From Rhodobacteraceae bacterium IMCC1335 (GTDB taxonomy: Bacteria; Pseudomonadota; Alphaproteobacteria; Rhodobacterales; Rhodobacteraceae): a DNA stretch of 64,000 bases. Positions 45,281-54,990 of this stretch are shown piece by piece. The notes beneath the pieces are model-generated. The model saw nothing but the letters and a program-made list of their open reading frames with translations, made no database searches and was not told the origin of the DNA. Positions within the stretch are counted from its first letter, which is position 1. Each line of letters starts with the position of its first letter. The stretch lies in the NCBI GenBank assembly GCA_039640495.1, contig CP046864.1:372001-436000 (forward strand), read 5' to 3'. The position numbers were made by a program, and so were the translations under genes.

Positions 45281-46666
45281 ATGACGCTCGAGTTTATATC
45301 AGAAGATCACGCTTCTATTCCTGTTCTGTTATGCAACAGTGACACTATTAATGAGGTAGTGGCGGGCCTAGCGGCGCCCGCCCAGCGCTGGATCGCCCAG
45401 CAGGGGTTTACCGGCGGTTTTGGTGAAGCTGTGCTGTGCCCAACTGCGAGCGGTGAAGCAGAACTTGCAATTTTGGGGCTGGGCGATACGCAAAGCCGGG
45501 CGCGAAACCGCTTTGTATTGGCCGCCGCCGCTGCAAAATTACCAGGCGGTGTCTATAAGCTGCCCGAGCCCGTGCCTTTAGAGAACGCGGAATATGAAGT
45601 TTTAGGCTGGTTGCTTTTGGGCTATGCGTTTGAGCGGTATCGCTCAACGTCACGGGTGCTGCCTCGATTAATCGCACCGTCCGGTATGGATAAAGGGCAT
45701 ATCGAAAGCTTGGCAAAATCTGAAGCTCTGTGCCGTGATCTGATCAATACGCCCGCGTCTGATATGGGCCCCGCCGAGATTGAGGTGGTCGCCCGTCAGC
45801 TGGCGGTGCAATATCACGGAACTTTGGATGTGATCATTGGCGAGGCTTTGATCGATCAGAATTTTCCTATGATTCACGCCGTTGGGCGGGCTTCGCCGAA
45901 CGCGCCGCGCTTAATCGATCTGGGCTTTGGAACGACGGGGCCGAAACTGACATTGGTGGGCAAAGGCGTATGCTTTGATACAGGAGGCCTAAATTTAAAG
46001 CCCGGATCCTCGATGGGATTGATGAAAAAGGATATGGGCGGCGCCGCCCATGCGCTGGCTTTGGCGCAGTTAATCTTGGATTTAAATTTACCCCTGCAGT
46101 TGCGGGTCTTGATCCCGGCGGTTGAAAACGCGGTCTCGGGGGCATCTTTCAGACCGCAAGATATTTTGATCTCGCGCAAAGGGCTTAGCGTTGAAATCAA
46201 CAATACAGATGCAGAAGGAAGATTGGTGCTTGGCGATGCGCTGAGCTATGCCAGCGAAGACCAGCCGGATTTAATTGTTTCACTGGCAACATTGACGGGC
46301 GCCGCGCGGGTGGCGCTGGGCCCGCAGCTGGCGCCTTTTTACACCAATCAGGATGCAATTTCCGAGATGTTGATGCAGGCGGGTAAAACCAGTCTTGATC
46401 CGCTATGGCGACTGCCGTTTTGGGAGGGCTATGAGCCGATGATTGAACCTGGTATTGCGGATCTAGACAATGCGCCCGCAGGCGGGTTTGCAGGCTCGAT
46501 TACGGCGGCCCTTTTCTTAAGGCGGTTTGTCGCAGAGGCCGATAAATACATACATTTCGATATTTACGGTTGGGCGCCAAAGGCCGCCGCAGGCATCACG
46601 AAGGGGGGAACATCGCAAGGCATCCGTGCGCTCGCCTCGGCTTTGCCGAAACTTCTTTCGTTATGA
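45281..46666 (+). CDS. Leucyl aminopeptidase family (M17) metallopeptidase
   Basis: 461 residues. The di-metal site is complete: 'LVGKGVCFDTGGLNLKPGSSMGLMKKDMGGAAHAL' and 'NTDAEGRLVLGDALSYA'. 'ALCRDLINTPASDMGPAEI' links the N-terminal domain. Cytoplasmic release of N-terminal residues. Shorter than PepA (about 500), like the PepB-type members. Its stop overlaps the start of an NlpC/P60 gene, so the pair may degrade cell-wall peptides together. Confidence 0.93.
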   Translation: MTLEFISEDHASIPVLLCNSDTINEVVAGLAAPAQRWIAQQGFTGGFGEAVLCPTASGEAELAILGLGDTQSRARNRFVLAAAAAKLPGGVYKLPEPVPLENAEYEVLGWLLLGYAFERYRSTSRVLPRLIAPSGMDKGHIESLAKSEALCRDLINTPASDMGPAEIEVVARQLAVQYHGTLDVIIGEALIDQNFPMIHAVGRASPNAPRLIDLGFGTTGPKLTLVGKGVCFDTGGLNLKPGSSMGLMKKDMGGAAHALALAQLILDLNLPLQLRVLIPAVENAVSGASFRPQDILISRKGLSVEINNTDAEGRLVLGDALSYASEDQPDLIVSLATLTGAARVALGPQLAPFYTNQDAISEMLMQAGKTSLDPLWRLPFWEGYEPMIEPGIADLDNAPAGGFAGSITAALFLRRFVAEADKYIHFDIYGWAPKAAAGITKGGTSQGIRALASALPKLLSL

Positions 46667-47499
46667 GAGATCCCAGACTTTTAGCCTGTAACGGCCGCGT
46701 GGCTGCGCTTGACCTGAAAGGCAAAGTGCAGGCCGAGCGATTTGTTGAAGGCTGGCCGCAACAAGTTGCGGGTGGCCTTGGCAATTTATGCAGCGCCCCT
46801 GCGGGCGCGCTGCAGCGGCAACTCTATCCCGGAGAACAAGTAACCGTCTATGACGAGCATGCGGGGTGGAGTTTTGTAAAAGCCCGCGCGCATGGTTATG
46901 TTGGATATATACAATCACAGCAACTTCGACCCCCAAACCAAGCGCCAAGCACGCATTATATCTCGGTGCCAATCAGCCATTCTTATGGGCAGTGTGATAT
47001 GAAGTCGGGCATCACAGGGCTCTTGGTGATGGGCAGTCAACTGCAAAACCTACAGGAGGAGACTGGTTTTATAAAAACCCAGTTCGGCTGGGTGCCCAAA
47101 CAACATGTTCAGGCGCTAACCGATCCGCCGTCAGACCCGGTGGCCGTTGCGGAACAATTGCTCGGCGTTCCCTATCTTTGGGGGGGCGACAGCGCATTGG
47201 GAATTGATTGCTCGGGCCTTGTTCGATTGAGTCACATGATTTGCGCGTATAACTGCCCGGCTGACAGTGATTTACAACAGCGCGCGTTGGGGGCCGTTTT
47301 ACCGCCAGATGCAGCGTTGCAACGCGGCGATCTCGTGTTTTGGAAAGGCCATGTGGCGCTGATGGTCAGCGAAGCAAAGTTGATTCATGCCAATGCGCAT
47401 CGAATGTCTGTAACTTATGAAACTTTATCAGAGGCTATCTCTCGTATCGCATTGGCCGGTGAGGGCGATGTTATTTTGAAAAAGCGGCTGTTCCTTTGA
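46663..47499 (+). CDS. NlpC/P60 family cell-wall peptidase with SH3-like region
   Basis: 278 residues from the ATG overlapping the previous stop (ATGA). The N-terminal half has SH3-like strands ('PGEQVTVYDEHAGWSFVKARAHGYVGYIQ', 'TGFIKTQFGWVPKQHV'); the C-terminal NlpC/P60 domain has catalytic Cys in 'LGIDCSGLVRLSHM' and His in 'GDLVFWKGHVALMVS'. No signal peptide, so it likely acts in the cytoplasm on recycled peptidoglycan peptides, as YkfC-type peptidases do, with the adjacent M17 enzyme. Confidence 0.92.
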   Translation: MRDPRLLACNGRVAALDLKGKVQAERFVEGWPQQVAGGLGNLCSAPAGALQRQLYPGEQVTVYDEHAGWSFVKARAHGYVGYIQSQQLRPPNQAPSTHYISVPISHSYGQCDMKSGITGLLVMGSQLQNLQEETGFIKTQFGWVPKQHVQALTDPPSDPVAVAEQLLGVPYLWGGDSALGIDCSGLVRLSHMICAYNCPADSDLQQRALGAVLPPDAALQRGDLVFWKGHVALMVSEAKLIHANAHRMSVTYETLSEAISRIALAGEGDVILKKRLFL

Positions 47500-47812
47500 C
47501 GTAGCGGTGGAGAACGGGCAAAGTTGAACGGTTGAGCAAATTTGCGCGGAATAAAAAAGCGTGATTTGCTTTAAACGTGACGAATTGATGTGATTTTTAG
47601 TGAAGTTTGCAGCGATAATCAGGGGCAACCCTGCGCCCTAATAAAAAAGTGTGAATTTTTGCTAAGCTATCCGCTAGCAGTTGGTCTATGTAGGAAAGCC
47701 GCTGCCTTAATCAGTGTTCCCAGCGGTTTGCAGCCTTGAGAACTGTATTAAGCGGCATATGTTGGATAATGAACTTGACCTAGTTTAGGAATAAGCCTAA
47801 ATCGAGCGCGTT
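47500..47812. other. Intergenic region before tRNA-Met
   Basis: 313 bp with no gene seen. It should hold the tRNA promoter and the end of the peptidase transcript. Confidence 0.4.
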
Positions 47813-47889
47813 GGCGGAGTAGCTCAGGTGGTTAGAGCAGCGGAATCATAATCCGCGTGTCGGGGGTTCAAGTCCCTCCTCCGCTACCA
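47813..47889 (+). tRNA. tRNA-Met (anticodon CAT, elongator type)
   Basis: 77 nt with encoded CCA. GGCGGAG acceptor, D-arm with GGTGGTTAGAGC, anticodon arm GCGGA-ATCATAA-TCCGC, T-arm GGTTCAAGTCC. The CAU anticodon could also be the lysidine-modified Ile type, but the overall sequence is the usual elongator Met. The 3' half is repeated at 51607-51651. Confidence 0.95.
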
Positions 47890-48000
47890 AAATCCCTTTA
47901 TAATCAGTGACTTAATATTTCGGTTGACGCGTTTTGCGCGTAGCACACCTCTAGCACACTTTTTCACTCGCTTTCTGAGAATTATGAGTGCAGAATCACA

Positions 48001-49593
48001 GTGTTAAACACGGTGATTGTATTGCCTAAACTGAACCCAAATACGCCCACGTTGATGGATGGTGAGGTTCGTCTCTTTAAACGTAAACGCAGCTCAATTT
48101 GGCAAGTTGTATTTATGATGGACGGACGACAAGTCCGTGTGAGCACCAAGAAGCGCATCTTGCAGGATGCTACAGACGCGGCGCGCGAGATTTACCTTGA
48201 TTATCGCTTTCGCCAAAAGAACGGCTTGCCTGTTATCTCCAAACGGTTTGCTGATGTCGCTGCACTGTGTAGAGCAACCATGAAAGAGCAGCTTGAGAAT
48301 GGTGTAGGCAAGAAGAGCTTTCGTGATTACATCATCGTGATTGATAAGTATCTGGTTCCCTTCTTTGGAGATCTCTTTGTCACCAGTATTGATTATGAGA
48401 TGTTGCAAAAGTTTGCGCGCTGGCGTGAAGAGAAGATGGGTCGAGAGCCAAGAGCCTCTACATTGAATACCCATAACTCTGCACTCAATCGGATCTTTGA
48501 TGAAGCCGTGGCACGTGGATATATGAACAAGTCTCAGATCCCTGTGCTGGTGAACAAAGGGCGGGACAGCGTTCGCAGGCCTGACTTCACCAGAGAAGAA
48601 TATGCGACACTCATTCGCAAACTGCCCAGTTGGATTGATGCAGGGCGAGAGGGTAAGTCACGTGACATGCGCCATCTGCTGCGTGACTACATTCTTATTC
48701 TGGCAAACACGGGCATGCGGCATGGAACAGAAGCTAATAACCTGCGCTGGAAACACATCAGCCTCTTTGAAGACAAGGGCCTTAAATACCTGGAAATGAG
48801 TGTTTCGGGCAAAACAGGTCGCCGTGACATTATCTGTCGGGCAGGGACCATAAACTATCTCAAGCGCATTCAAAGCAGATGCCCCGATATTGCGCATTTG
48901 AGTTTTGAGCAACTGATTAAGTCAAAACGAGACGAGCCTGTCTTCCGGCTGCCAGATGGGACTGCCAGTGCGAACCTGCGGCAGACGTTTAGGATCCTCA
49001 TGAGGGATACTGGATTACTCACCTGTCCAAGAACAGGACAGGATCGCACTCTATATAGCTTACGCCATACTTACGCTACATTCTCGCTTCTTAACGATGG
49101 CATGGACGTGCACACGCTTGCTGTACAAATGGGGACCTCTATTTTGATGATAGAGCGCCACTACAGTCATCTCACACCGCGCCTTAAGAAAGAAATGCTT
49201 ACGGGCAAGCGCTATGACACGCCTTATGATGAATACAAAGCAGAGCGGGTACAGGGCTTCTCCATATCCGAGGATGACTTACACAGTCCCGTAAATGATG
49301 CCATTGAAGAAAGCCTACCCGATGAACCTGAAGAACAGCCCGAAGAAATCACAAAGGGTTCAGAGCCAACACCTTTAGCAGACAACCAATCAAGCGATAA
49401 AAAAACCCAAGCCAGCCTAAAGGCGCTGGATATGCTCGACAAAGGGCTGCTCACAGAGCGAGCGGCATTAGCTGCAATTGGGACACATGAAGAAAGTTAC
49501 AGTGTTCCGCCTGACGTTCGGATTAAAGCGCTCGAGCTTGTGGAGTATGGGAAATTATCCGAGCGAGGGTTGGTCGCTATTTTAGGGGTTTGA
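48001..49593 (+). CDS. Tyrosine-type integrase, unit 1, with C-terminal extension
   Basis: 530 residues from a GTG (an ATG at 48055 is possible); no clear ribosome site. N-terminal 'VRLFKRKRSSIWQVVFMMDGRQVRVSTKKRILQDA' is the arm-binding region. The core: 'YILILANTGMRHGTEANNLRWKHI' with Arg, Lys-containing 'VSGKTGRRDI', 'LYSLRHTYATF' with His-x-x-Arg, and 'LAVQMGTSILMIERHYSHL' with the nucleophile Tyr. After about residue 390 there is an acidic linker and a repeat-like tail ('ALDMLDKGLLTERAALAAIGTH', 'ALELVEYGKLSERGLVAILGV') not usual for integrases. Sits 112 bp after tRNA-Met. Confidence 0.92.
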   Translation: MLNTVIVLPKLNPNTPTLMDGEVRLFKRKRSSIWQVVFMMDGRQVRVSTKKRILQDATDAAREIYLDYRFRQKNGLPVISKRFADVAALCRATMKEQLENGVGKKSFRDYIIVIDKYLVPFFGDLFVTSIDYEMLQKFARWREEKMGREPRASTLNTHNSALNRIFDEAVARGYMNKSQIPVLVNKGRDSVRRPDFTREEYATLIRKLPSWIDAGREGKSRDMRHLLRDYILILANTGMRHGTEANNLRWKHISLFEDKGLKYLEMSVSGKTGRRDIICRAGTINYLKRIQSRCPDIAHLSFEQLIKSKRDEPVFRLPDGTASANLRQTFRILMRDTGLLTCPRTGQDRTLYSLRHTYATFSLLNDGMDVHTLAVQMGTSILMIERHYSHLTPRLKKEMLTGKRYDTPYDEYKAERVQGFSISEDDLHSPVNDAIEESLPDEPEEQPEEITKGSEPTPLADNQSSDKKTQASLKALDMLDKGLLTERAALAAIGTHEESYSVPPDVRIKALELVEYGKLSERGLVAILGV

Positions 49594-49685
49594 TGTTGCC
49601 CTCACAGCAATTCTACTGCTTTTTAAGTCTGATCTGAACCCATAACAATGTATAGTCGATTAATATAAATATGCTATGACGACGC

Positions 49686-50468
49686 ATGGATACTGGATTT
49701 TTCATCATTGCAAAAATTGTAGGTGCTTTCTTGCTCGTAGAAACTTGGCTTGTCCTGGCTTTGGTCGGTTTAATGGTTGCACTACTACGTCAAAGTTACC
49801 GTACCGCTCTATGGATTACGGGTGTAACGCTGCTCAGTGTGGTTGTCTTATCCGTTTTCCCGCTTGCAGATCCCTTTCTGGCTAGGGTTGAGCAAACCTA
49901 CTCAGCAAACTCCGCTCCTGAACGTGTAGACGGCATCATTGTGCTAGGTGGTGGTGGAGACCTCAATGTGTCACGCCGCTGGGGTCGACCCGAACTGAGC
50001 GAAGGGGGTGATCGCTATGTCGCCGCTTTAGCACTGGCACGCAAATATCCAGAAGCTATAATTTTTTTCACAGGCGGTAGTGGAGCGCTACGCCATGCAC
50101 TGAGCGCAGCAAAATCTGAAAGCGACTTAGCGCGGGAGTTTTTTGCTGCGCATGGTATCCTAGAACCACGATTATTAATTGAAGGACAGTCACGTAATAC
50201 GGCTGAAAATGCCCAACTTAGTTATGACATAGTCCAGCCCAAGATTGATACGCACTGGATCCTAATAACCAGCGCATTTCATATGCCGCGTGCAATGCGC
50301 AGTTTTGAAACAGCGGGCTGGCCCAATTTGACGGCCTACCCAGTTGATTATCGCACAGCCGCCTTTGCTGATCATATTGGATGGAATTTTGGACGAAACA
50401 TGCGCAACCTCAATATTGTCATTCGAGAACTTGTGGGCCAGTTGGCATATCGAATTGCCGCTAAATAA
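49686..50468 (+). CDS. YdcF/SanA-like DUF218 membrane protein
   Basis: 260 residues. Two or three N-terminal membrane segments ('IIAKIVGAFLLVETWLVLALVGLMVALL', 'ALWITGVTLLSVVVLSVFPL'), then DUF218: 'VDGIIVLGGGGDLNVSRR', 'AIIFFTGGSGAL', 'ESDLAREFFAAHGI', 'LIEGQSRNTAENAQLSYDIV', 'WILITSAFHMPRAMRSFETAGW'. ElyC/SanA/YdcF proteins of this kind act at the envelope. Cargo of unit 1, between the two recombinase genes. Confidence 0.88.
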   Translation: MDTGFFIIAKIVGAFLLVETWLVLALVGLMVALLRQSYRTALWITGVTLLSVVVLSVFPLADPFLARVEQTYSANSAPERVDGIIVLGGGGDLNVSRRWGRPELSEGGDRYVAALALARKYPEAIIFFTGGSGALRHALSAAKSESDLAREFFAAHGILEPRLLIEGQSRNTAENAQLSYDIVQPKIDTHWILITSAFHMPRAMRSFETAGWPNLTAYPVDYRTAAFADHIGWNFGRNMRNLNIVIRELVGQLAYRIAAK

Positions 50469-50475
50469 GCGCATG

Positions 50476-51042
50476 TTATAAAAGCTCCACAGCCTCTTTC
50501 ATCTGATCTGCATTTACGTCGATGTATCTCTGAGTAGTGGAGATATGAGAATGCCCCGCAAGTGCTGCGAGTAATCGTACACCCACTCCCTTGTTTGCCA
50601 ATCTGGTAATATAGGTTCTACGTCCCGAATGGCTTGAAGCATCCTTAAACCCACAGTTTTTCAAAATGTCCAAAAACAGCTGACACATTGTATTGGGTGA
50701 GAAGTGACCGCCTTTTTGGCTTTCAAACAGTGGACGATCTAAGTTGCTCAGGTTTTTATCGAGCCCATAGTCATCGAGTGCTTTTGCCAGACGCTTATTG
50801 ATAAACACGCTGCGCCGCTGCCCGCCTTTGGTTTGGTCCGTTTCTAAAGTAAACTGCTCACGCACACGACCTTCGGCGTCAAACACGTCACCCAGTTTAA
50901 GTGCAGCTATTTCTTTAGCACGAAGTCCAGCAAAAAAGCTTACCATAAAAATAGCTGTGTCCCGATTGGCGTGCCGTCTTGTGCGGCAGTAGTGCAGTAC
51001 CTTGCGAAACTGTGCCTCATTCAGTGTTTGTGCGTGTTTCAT
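50476..51042 (-). CDS. Short tyrosine recombinase, unit 1
   Basis: 188 residues from MKHAQTLNEAQFRKVLHYCR; an upstream frame would add 12. It is only the catalytic domain: Arg in 'SFFAGLRAKEIAALKL', 'TKGGQRRSVFI', His-x-x-Arg in 'SSHSGRRTYITRL', His in 'ALAGHSHISTTQRYIDV' with Tyr. Size and layout recall FimB/FimE invertases. A close homologue with the same length lies at 54991-55557 in unit 2. Inverted repeats lie upstream, at 51157-51200 and 51259-51292. Confidence 0.9.
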   Translation of the reverse strand: MKHAQTLNEAQFRKVLHYCRTRRHANRDTAIFMVSFFAGLRAKEIAALKLGDVFDAEGRVREQFTLETDQTKGGQRRSVFINKRLAKALDDYGLDKNLSNLDRPLFESQKGGHFSPNTMCQLFLDILKNCGFKDASSHSGRRTYITRLANKGVGVRLLAALAGHSHISTTQRYIDVNADQMKEAVELL

Positions 51043-51156
51043 GTGCAGTTCCCCGAAAATCTCATCTTCTACTTGCAAACACTGTAGTGTCTGAGGTTTG
51101 GGCTGGGCGACCGAAATCTGCTCCGCAGCGCCACCTTTTTTGGGTGTTTTTCGGGG

Positions 51157-51200
51157 AAAATCTCACAATATGTATGGTTCAATGGCACATGATGAGATTT
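51157..51200. repeat. Degenerate inverted repeat, unit 1
   Basis: AAATCTCA (to 51165) and TGAGATTT (51193-51200), spacer about 27 bp, with the same arm sequence as the repeat at 51259. Probably a second, looser copy of that site. Confidence 0.5.
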
Positions 51201-51258
51201 CATTTTGAGCTCACTTTTTAAATCTTATTAAAGTTTAATTATTTCAATAGCTTATGCG

Positions 51259-51292
51259 AAAATCTCATACAATATGCGTTACATGAGATTTT
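51259..51292. repeat. Inverted repeat upstream of the short recombinase, unit 1
   Basis: AAAATCTCAT (51259-51268) and ATGAGATTTT (51283-51292), spacer 14. The whole 34 bp aligns without gaps to 55675-55708 in unit 2. The fifth arm base and its partner differ together (T-A here, C-G there). Candidate recombinase site, operator or hairpin. Confidence 0.7.
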
Positions 51293-51494
51293 GGTTCCTG
51301 TGATACAGCTGAGATGAAAGCCCTGCGTTCTTGTCTTTGGAGCAAGCAACAGAACACGGAATCCAAACGACGCGCGGTTAGCGAGAGTCACATTTCTTTG
51401 GGTTAAATTGAGACGTGCAATGGCGGGGAAATATTTGACGGAAAAAAGCATATTTATTTGCGTTCTGAGTTTAACAGGGGCATGATTTTCGTGT

Positions 51495-51565
51495 TGAACA
51501 CGGTGATCGCATAGTCTGCGTGTCGTAGTTTAGCGCACTTTTTAACACACCGTAGGAATATGCAA
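51495..51565 (+). repeat. Degenerate third copy of the integrase start/att region
   Basis: GTGTTGAACACGGTGATCGCAT resembles the integrase start; GTCTGCGTGTCGTAG resembles the tRNA part ATCCGCGTGTCGGGG; GCGCACTTTTTAACACACC resembles the leader. Likely scar of a further unit. Confidence 0.4.
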
Positions 51566-51606
51566 ATAAGTCATTGTAGTTATATAGTTTATTTAAAATA
51601 TATTTC

Positions 51607-51651
51607 ATCATAATCCGCGTGTCGGGGGTTCAAGTCCCTCCTCCGCTACCA
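51607..51651 (+). repeat. Duplicated 3' half of tRNA-Met (internal att site)
   Basis: Identical to 47845-47889, from within the anticodon loop to the CCA. There is no 5' half, so it cannot make a tRNA; it marks the border of unit 2. Confidence 0.9.
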
Positions 51652-51762
51652 AAATCCCTTTATAATCAGTGACTTAATATTTCGGTTGACGCGTTTTGCG
51701 CGTAGCACACCTCTAGCACACTTTTTCACTCGCTTTCTGAGAATTATGAGTGCAGAATCACA

Positions 51763-53354
51763 GTGTTAAACACGGTGATTGTATTGCCTAAACTGAACCC
51801 AAATACGCCCACGTTGATGGATGGTGAGGTTCGTCTCTTTAAACGTAAACGCAGCTCAATTTGGCAAGTTGTATTTATGATGGACGGACGACAAGTCCGT
51901 GTGAGCACCAAGAAGCGCATCTTGCAGGATGCTACAGACGCGGCGCGCGAGATTTACCTTGATTATCGCTTCCCCAAAAGAACGGCTTGCCTGTTATCTC
52001 CAAACGGTTTGCTGATGTCGCTGCACTGTGTAGAGCAACCATGAAAGAGCAGCTTGAGAATGGTGTAGGCAAGAAGAGCTTTCGTGATTACATCATCGTG
52101 ATTGATAAGTATCTGGTTCCCTTCTTTGGAGATCTCTTTGTCACCAGTATTGATTATGAGATGTTGCAAAAGTTTGCGCGCTGGCGTGAAGAGAAGATGG
52201 GGCGAGAGCCAAGAGCGTCCACATTAAATACCCATAACTCTGCACTTAATCGGATCTTCGATGAAGCCGTGGCACGTGGATACATGAATAAGTCTCAGAT
52301 CCCTGTATTGGTGAATAAGGGACGGGATAGCGTTCGTCGGCCTGATTTCACCAGAGAAGAATATGCGACGCTCATTCGCAAACTGCCCAGTTGGATTGAT
52401 GCAGGGCGAGAGGGTAAGTCACGTGACATGCGCCATCTGCTGCGTGACTACATTCTTATTCTGGCAAACACGGGCATGCGGCATGGAACAGAAGCTAATA
52501 ACCTGCGCTGGAAACACATCAGCCTCTTTGAAGACAAGGGCCTTAAATACCTGGAAATGAGTGTTTCGGGCAAAACAGGTCGCCGTGACATTATCTGTCG
52601 GGCAGGGACCATAAACTATCTCAAGCGCATTCAAAGCAGATGCCCCGATATTGCGCATTTGAGTTTTGAGCAACTGATTAAGTCAAAACGAGACGAGCCT
52701 GTCTTCCGACTGCCCGATGGGACTGCCAGCGCCAACTTGCGGCAGACGTTTAGGATCCTCATGAGGGATACTGGATTATTCACTTGTCCAAGAACAGGGC
52801 AGGATCGCACGCTATATAGCTTACGCCATACCTATGCTACATTCTCGCTTCTTAACGATGGCATGGACGTGCACACGCTTGCTGTACAAATGGGGACCTC
52901 TATTTTGATGATAGAGCGCCACTACAGTCATCTCACGCCCCGTCTAAAAAAAGAAATGCTCACGGGCAAGAGGTATGACACGCCATACGAAGAGTACAAA
53001 GCAGAGCGCGTGCAGGGCTTTTCAATATCAGATGATGATCTGCATAGTCCCGTGGGAGAAGTTATTGAAGAAAGTCTGCCAAACGAGCCAGAAGAGCAGC
53101 CTGAAAAAGCCATAACAGAGGAACTGCAGGTAAGTTCACACGACCAGCAGCCAATCGATAAAAAGACCGAAGCCAGTCTCAAGGCACTGGATATGCTCGA
53201 CAAAGGGCTCCTGACTGAAAAGGCCACTCTAGCTGTGATTGGGACATATCAAGACGCCTACAGTGTTGCGCCAGACATACGCCTCAAAGCCCTTGAACTT
53301 GTTGAGCATGGTAAACTGTCAGAACGAGGGCTTATTGCTATTCTGGGCGTTTAA
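51763..53354 (+). pseudogene. Tyrosine-type integrase, unit 2, frameshifted
   Basis: Near copy of the integrase at 48001. At about 51971 one base is missing (CGCTTTCGCC in unit 1, CGCTTCCCC here), which splits the gene after about 70 codons; the rest (51987-53354, 455 codons) is open and keeps all catalytic residues. Identity to unit 1 is almost complete at first, then blocks of third-position changes alternate with identical blocks, and the C-terminal linker differs. A restart at the internal ATG could give a protein without the arm-binding part. Confidence 0.85.
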
Positions 53355-53617
53355 GCATTTTGTGAAGGGACCAACGCTTACAGCAGCTCCACCGCAGTGC
53401 TTAACTATAGAGAGTTTTTATCTATATATCTTGTTGTCGTAAGTATATCCGAATGACGAATGGATTACGGCCGTTGGCTGAACTATGCATGGATGTCTGC
53501 TATGCGGACAAAGCTGCCATTGCCCGGTTCAATTTGAATGTCCGCAATTGACTGCAGACATTCAGAACTTAGACGCTAGTTTGCCAGCGAATTTTTCAAC
53601 GCATCAAGTAAAGAGCA

Positions 53618-54607
53618 TTAGTTTTGCCGACTCTGCCAGTTGGGTAACGGATCAAATCCCAATTGCAGCAAGACATGCGGGACATCCACAAATACCCAGT
53701 TTTCGATAAGAAGGCTATCTTCCCGCCGCCACCAGTCACAGACCCGCATAAAGACCCTCTTATTTGTGGGACCTTGTCCCAAGAATGGTTTCACGTTGAC
53801 ACCAGTCAGGGATGGCCAACCTCCTGAACACGTGTAATTTCCTTCTCCATACCTTGTGAAATGCTTGGTCATTCCATTACCCTTGGATCCGCCAGACCAT
53901 CCGTCAAACTGGGACTCAAACGGAACCTGAAAAGATGCAAATTCATCGATACCAACAAAGCTGCCAAATGCGCCTGGACCATACCACATCATGTTCTCGT
54001 GCCAGTAGGGCCGCCAAGCTTCATCCTTGGTCGCCAACCCAGCCAGCATATCTGTTACTATCTGATAACTGCGTTGGTCTTCGATAGGATCGGTAGCGTC
54101 TATGATGACGCCATCCCTGCTCGCCGGTCCTTGGATTAGCCCGGTGTGGCCGCGCGACATTCCCGGCCCCATCGACAATGGCCATTGATTGCAGGCGATC
54201 ATCAATTCCGGAATGTCGAGGTAGATGTAGCTTTCGAGCACCTTGCCTTTCTCAACGCGGTGAAACTCACCATAGCGCAGATAGCTAAGCATGCCGGTTG
54301 CCTTGATGCCGATCCAGTCTTGGGCAAACCGTCCGACATAGTAGCCTGTAGAACTGATCCAGTCCTGTCCTTCAAATTGACCAGCCATGAAAATGTCGTT
54401 CCGTCTGTAAAGTCCATCAAACGACTTCTGTAACGGACGCATGAATTTGTTGAGATATGTGTCTGCCCCCTGCAGTTCGTTGAAAGGGTGAACAACATTG
54501 ATGTTGGCGTCCGCGGCGAAGAACGCGGCAATTGCGCCGGAAAAATCATTTGGATGACTTAGGGCCTCTGCATACCGCAGATAGAGTGAACGGTCATGGG
54601 ATGACAT
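53618..54607 (-). CDS. Two-domain SnoaL-like (NTF2 fold) protein
   Basis: 329 residues made of two NTF2-like halves (about 1-165 and 175-325). First half: 'AIAAFFAADANINVVHPFNELQGADTYLNKFMRPLQKSF' and 'HRVEKGKVLESYIYLDIPELM'. Second half: 'DEAWRPYWHENMMWYGPGAFGSFVGIDEFASFQVPFESQF' and 'CDWWRREDSLLIENWVFVDVPHVLLQLG'. The repeated 'W...GP/GI..F..F...F' pattern is that of SnoaL-like ester-cyclase proteins, often small-molecule hydrolases or cyclases. Cargo gene of unit 2; substrate unknown. Confidence 0.8.
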   Translation of the reverse strand: MSSHDRSLYLRYAEALSHPNDFSGAIAAFFAADANINVVHPFNELQGADTYLNKFMRPLQKSFDGLYRRNDIFMAGQFEGQDWISSTGYYVGRFAQDWIGIKATGMLSYLRYGEFHRVEKGKVLESYIYLDIPELMIACNQWPLSMGPGMSRGHTGLIQGPASRDGVIIDATDPIEDQRSYQIVTDMLAGLATKDEAWRPYWHENMMWYGPGAFGSFVGIDEFASFQVPFESQFDGWSGGSKGNGMTKHFTRYGEGNYTCSGGWPSLTGVNVKPFLGQGPTNKRVFMRVCDWWRREDSLLIENWVFVDVPHVLLQLGFDPLPNWQSRQN

Positions 54608-54990
54608 AATATTTCCTTTTGAATGCTTTGAAGTGGTGGGTCTAGTTACTTGTTACCCGGCCCCGCACGCATTCTAGCAAAAGGAATACGACCGGGACGT
54701 CTTGAGCGCACTGCAAGCAAACGCAGGGTTGCATTTTTCGCAGATGATCGCGCAGAAAGAAGACTCTTTAATCCCATAAGATGACAGTAACGCTTTAAAC
54801 GTGGTTAACAAGAACTGATAAGCGGTACGTAATGCCGCTACCAAGATGATTGGTCTACTGCCAAGTCTAGGCTCTCCTGAGCGTACAGAATGATCAAAGC
54901 GGACCTTCGCGCAACCTAGAGTATCCGGCACTTTGGGCTCTAAGCCGCCATTCGCTGCACCTTGCCTGAAGGTCCGCTAAGGTCTGATTG
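54608..54990. other. Region without a supported gene, 383 bp
   Basis: Only an 85-codon open frame of poor composition on the minus strand. Contains the promoter of the SnoaL-like gene. Confidence 0.4.

Larger units (their letters stand above)
47845..51606 (+). mobile_element. Integrative unit 1 in tRNA-Met
   Basis: A 3762-bp unit bounded by the tRNA 3' half (47845-47889) and its repeat (51607-51651). The repeat continues through the integrase gene beyond. It carries the large integrase, a YdcF-type gene, the short recombinase and inverted repeats. Tandem units at one tRNA are typical of successive integrations using the same att site. Confidence 0.7.

Noticed and set aside
47813..47889. tRNA-Ile2 (lysidine type) instead of tRNA-Met
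   Set aside because: The CAU anticodon allows it, but the body sequence is that of the elongator Met tRNA; a tRNA classifier could settle it.
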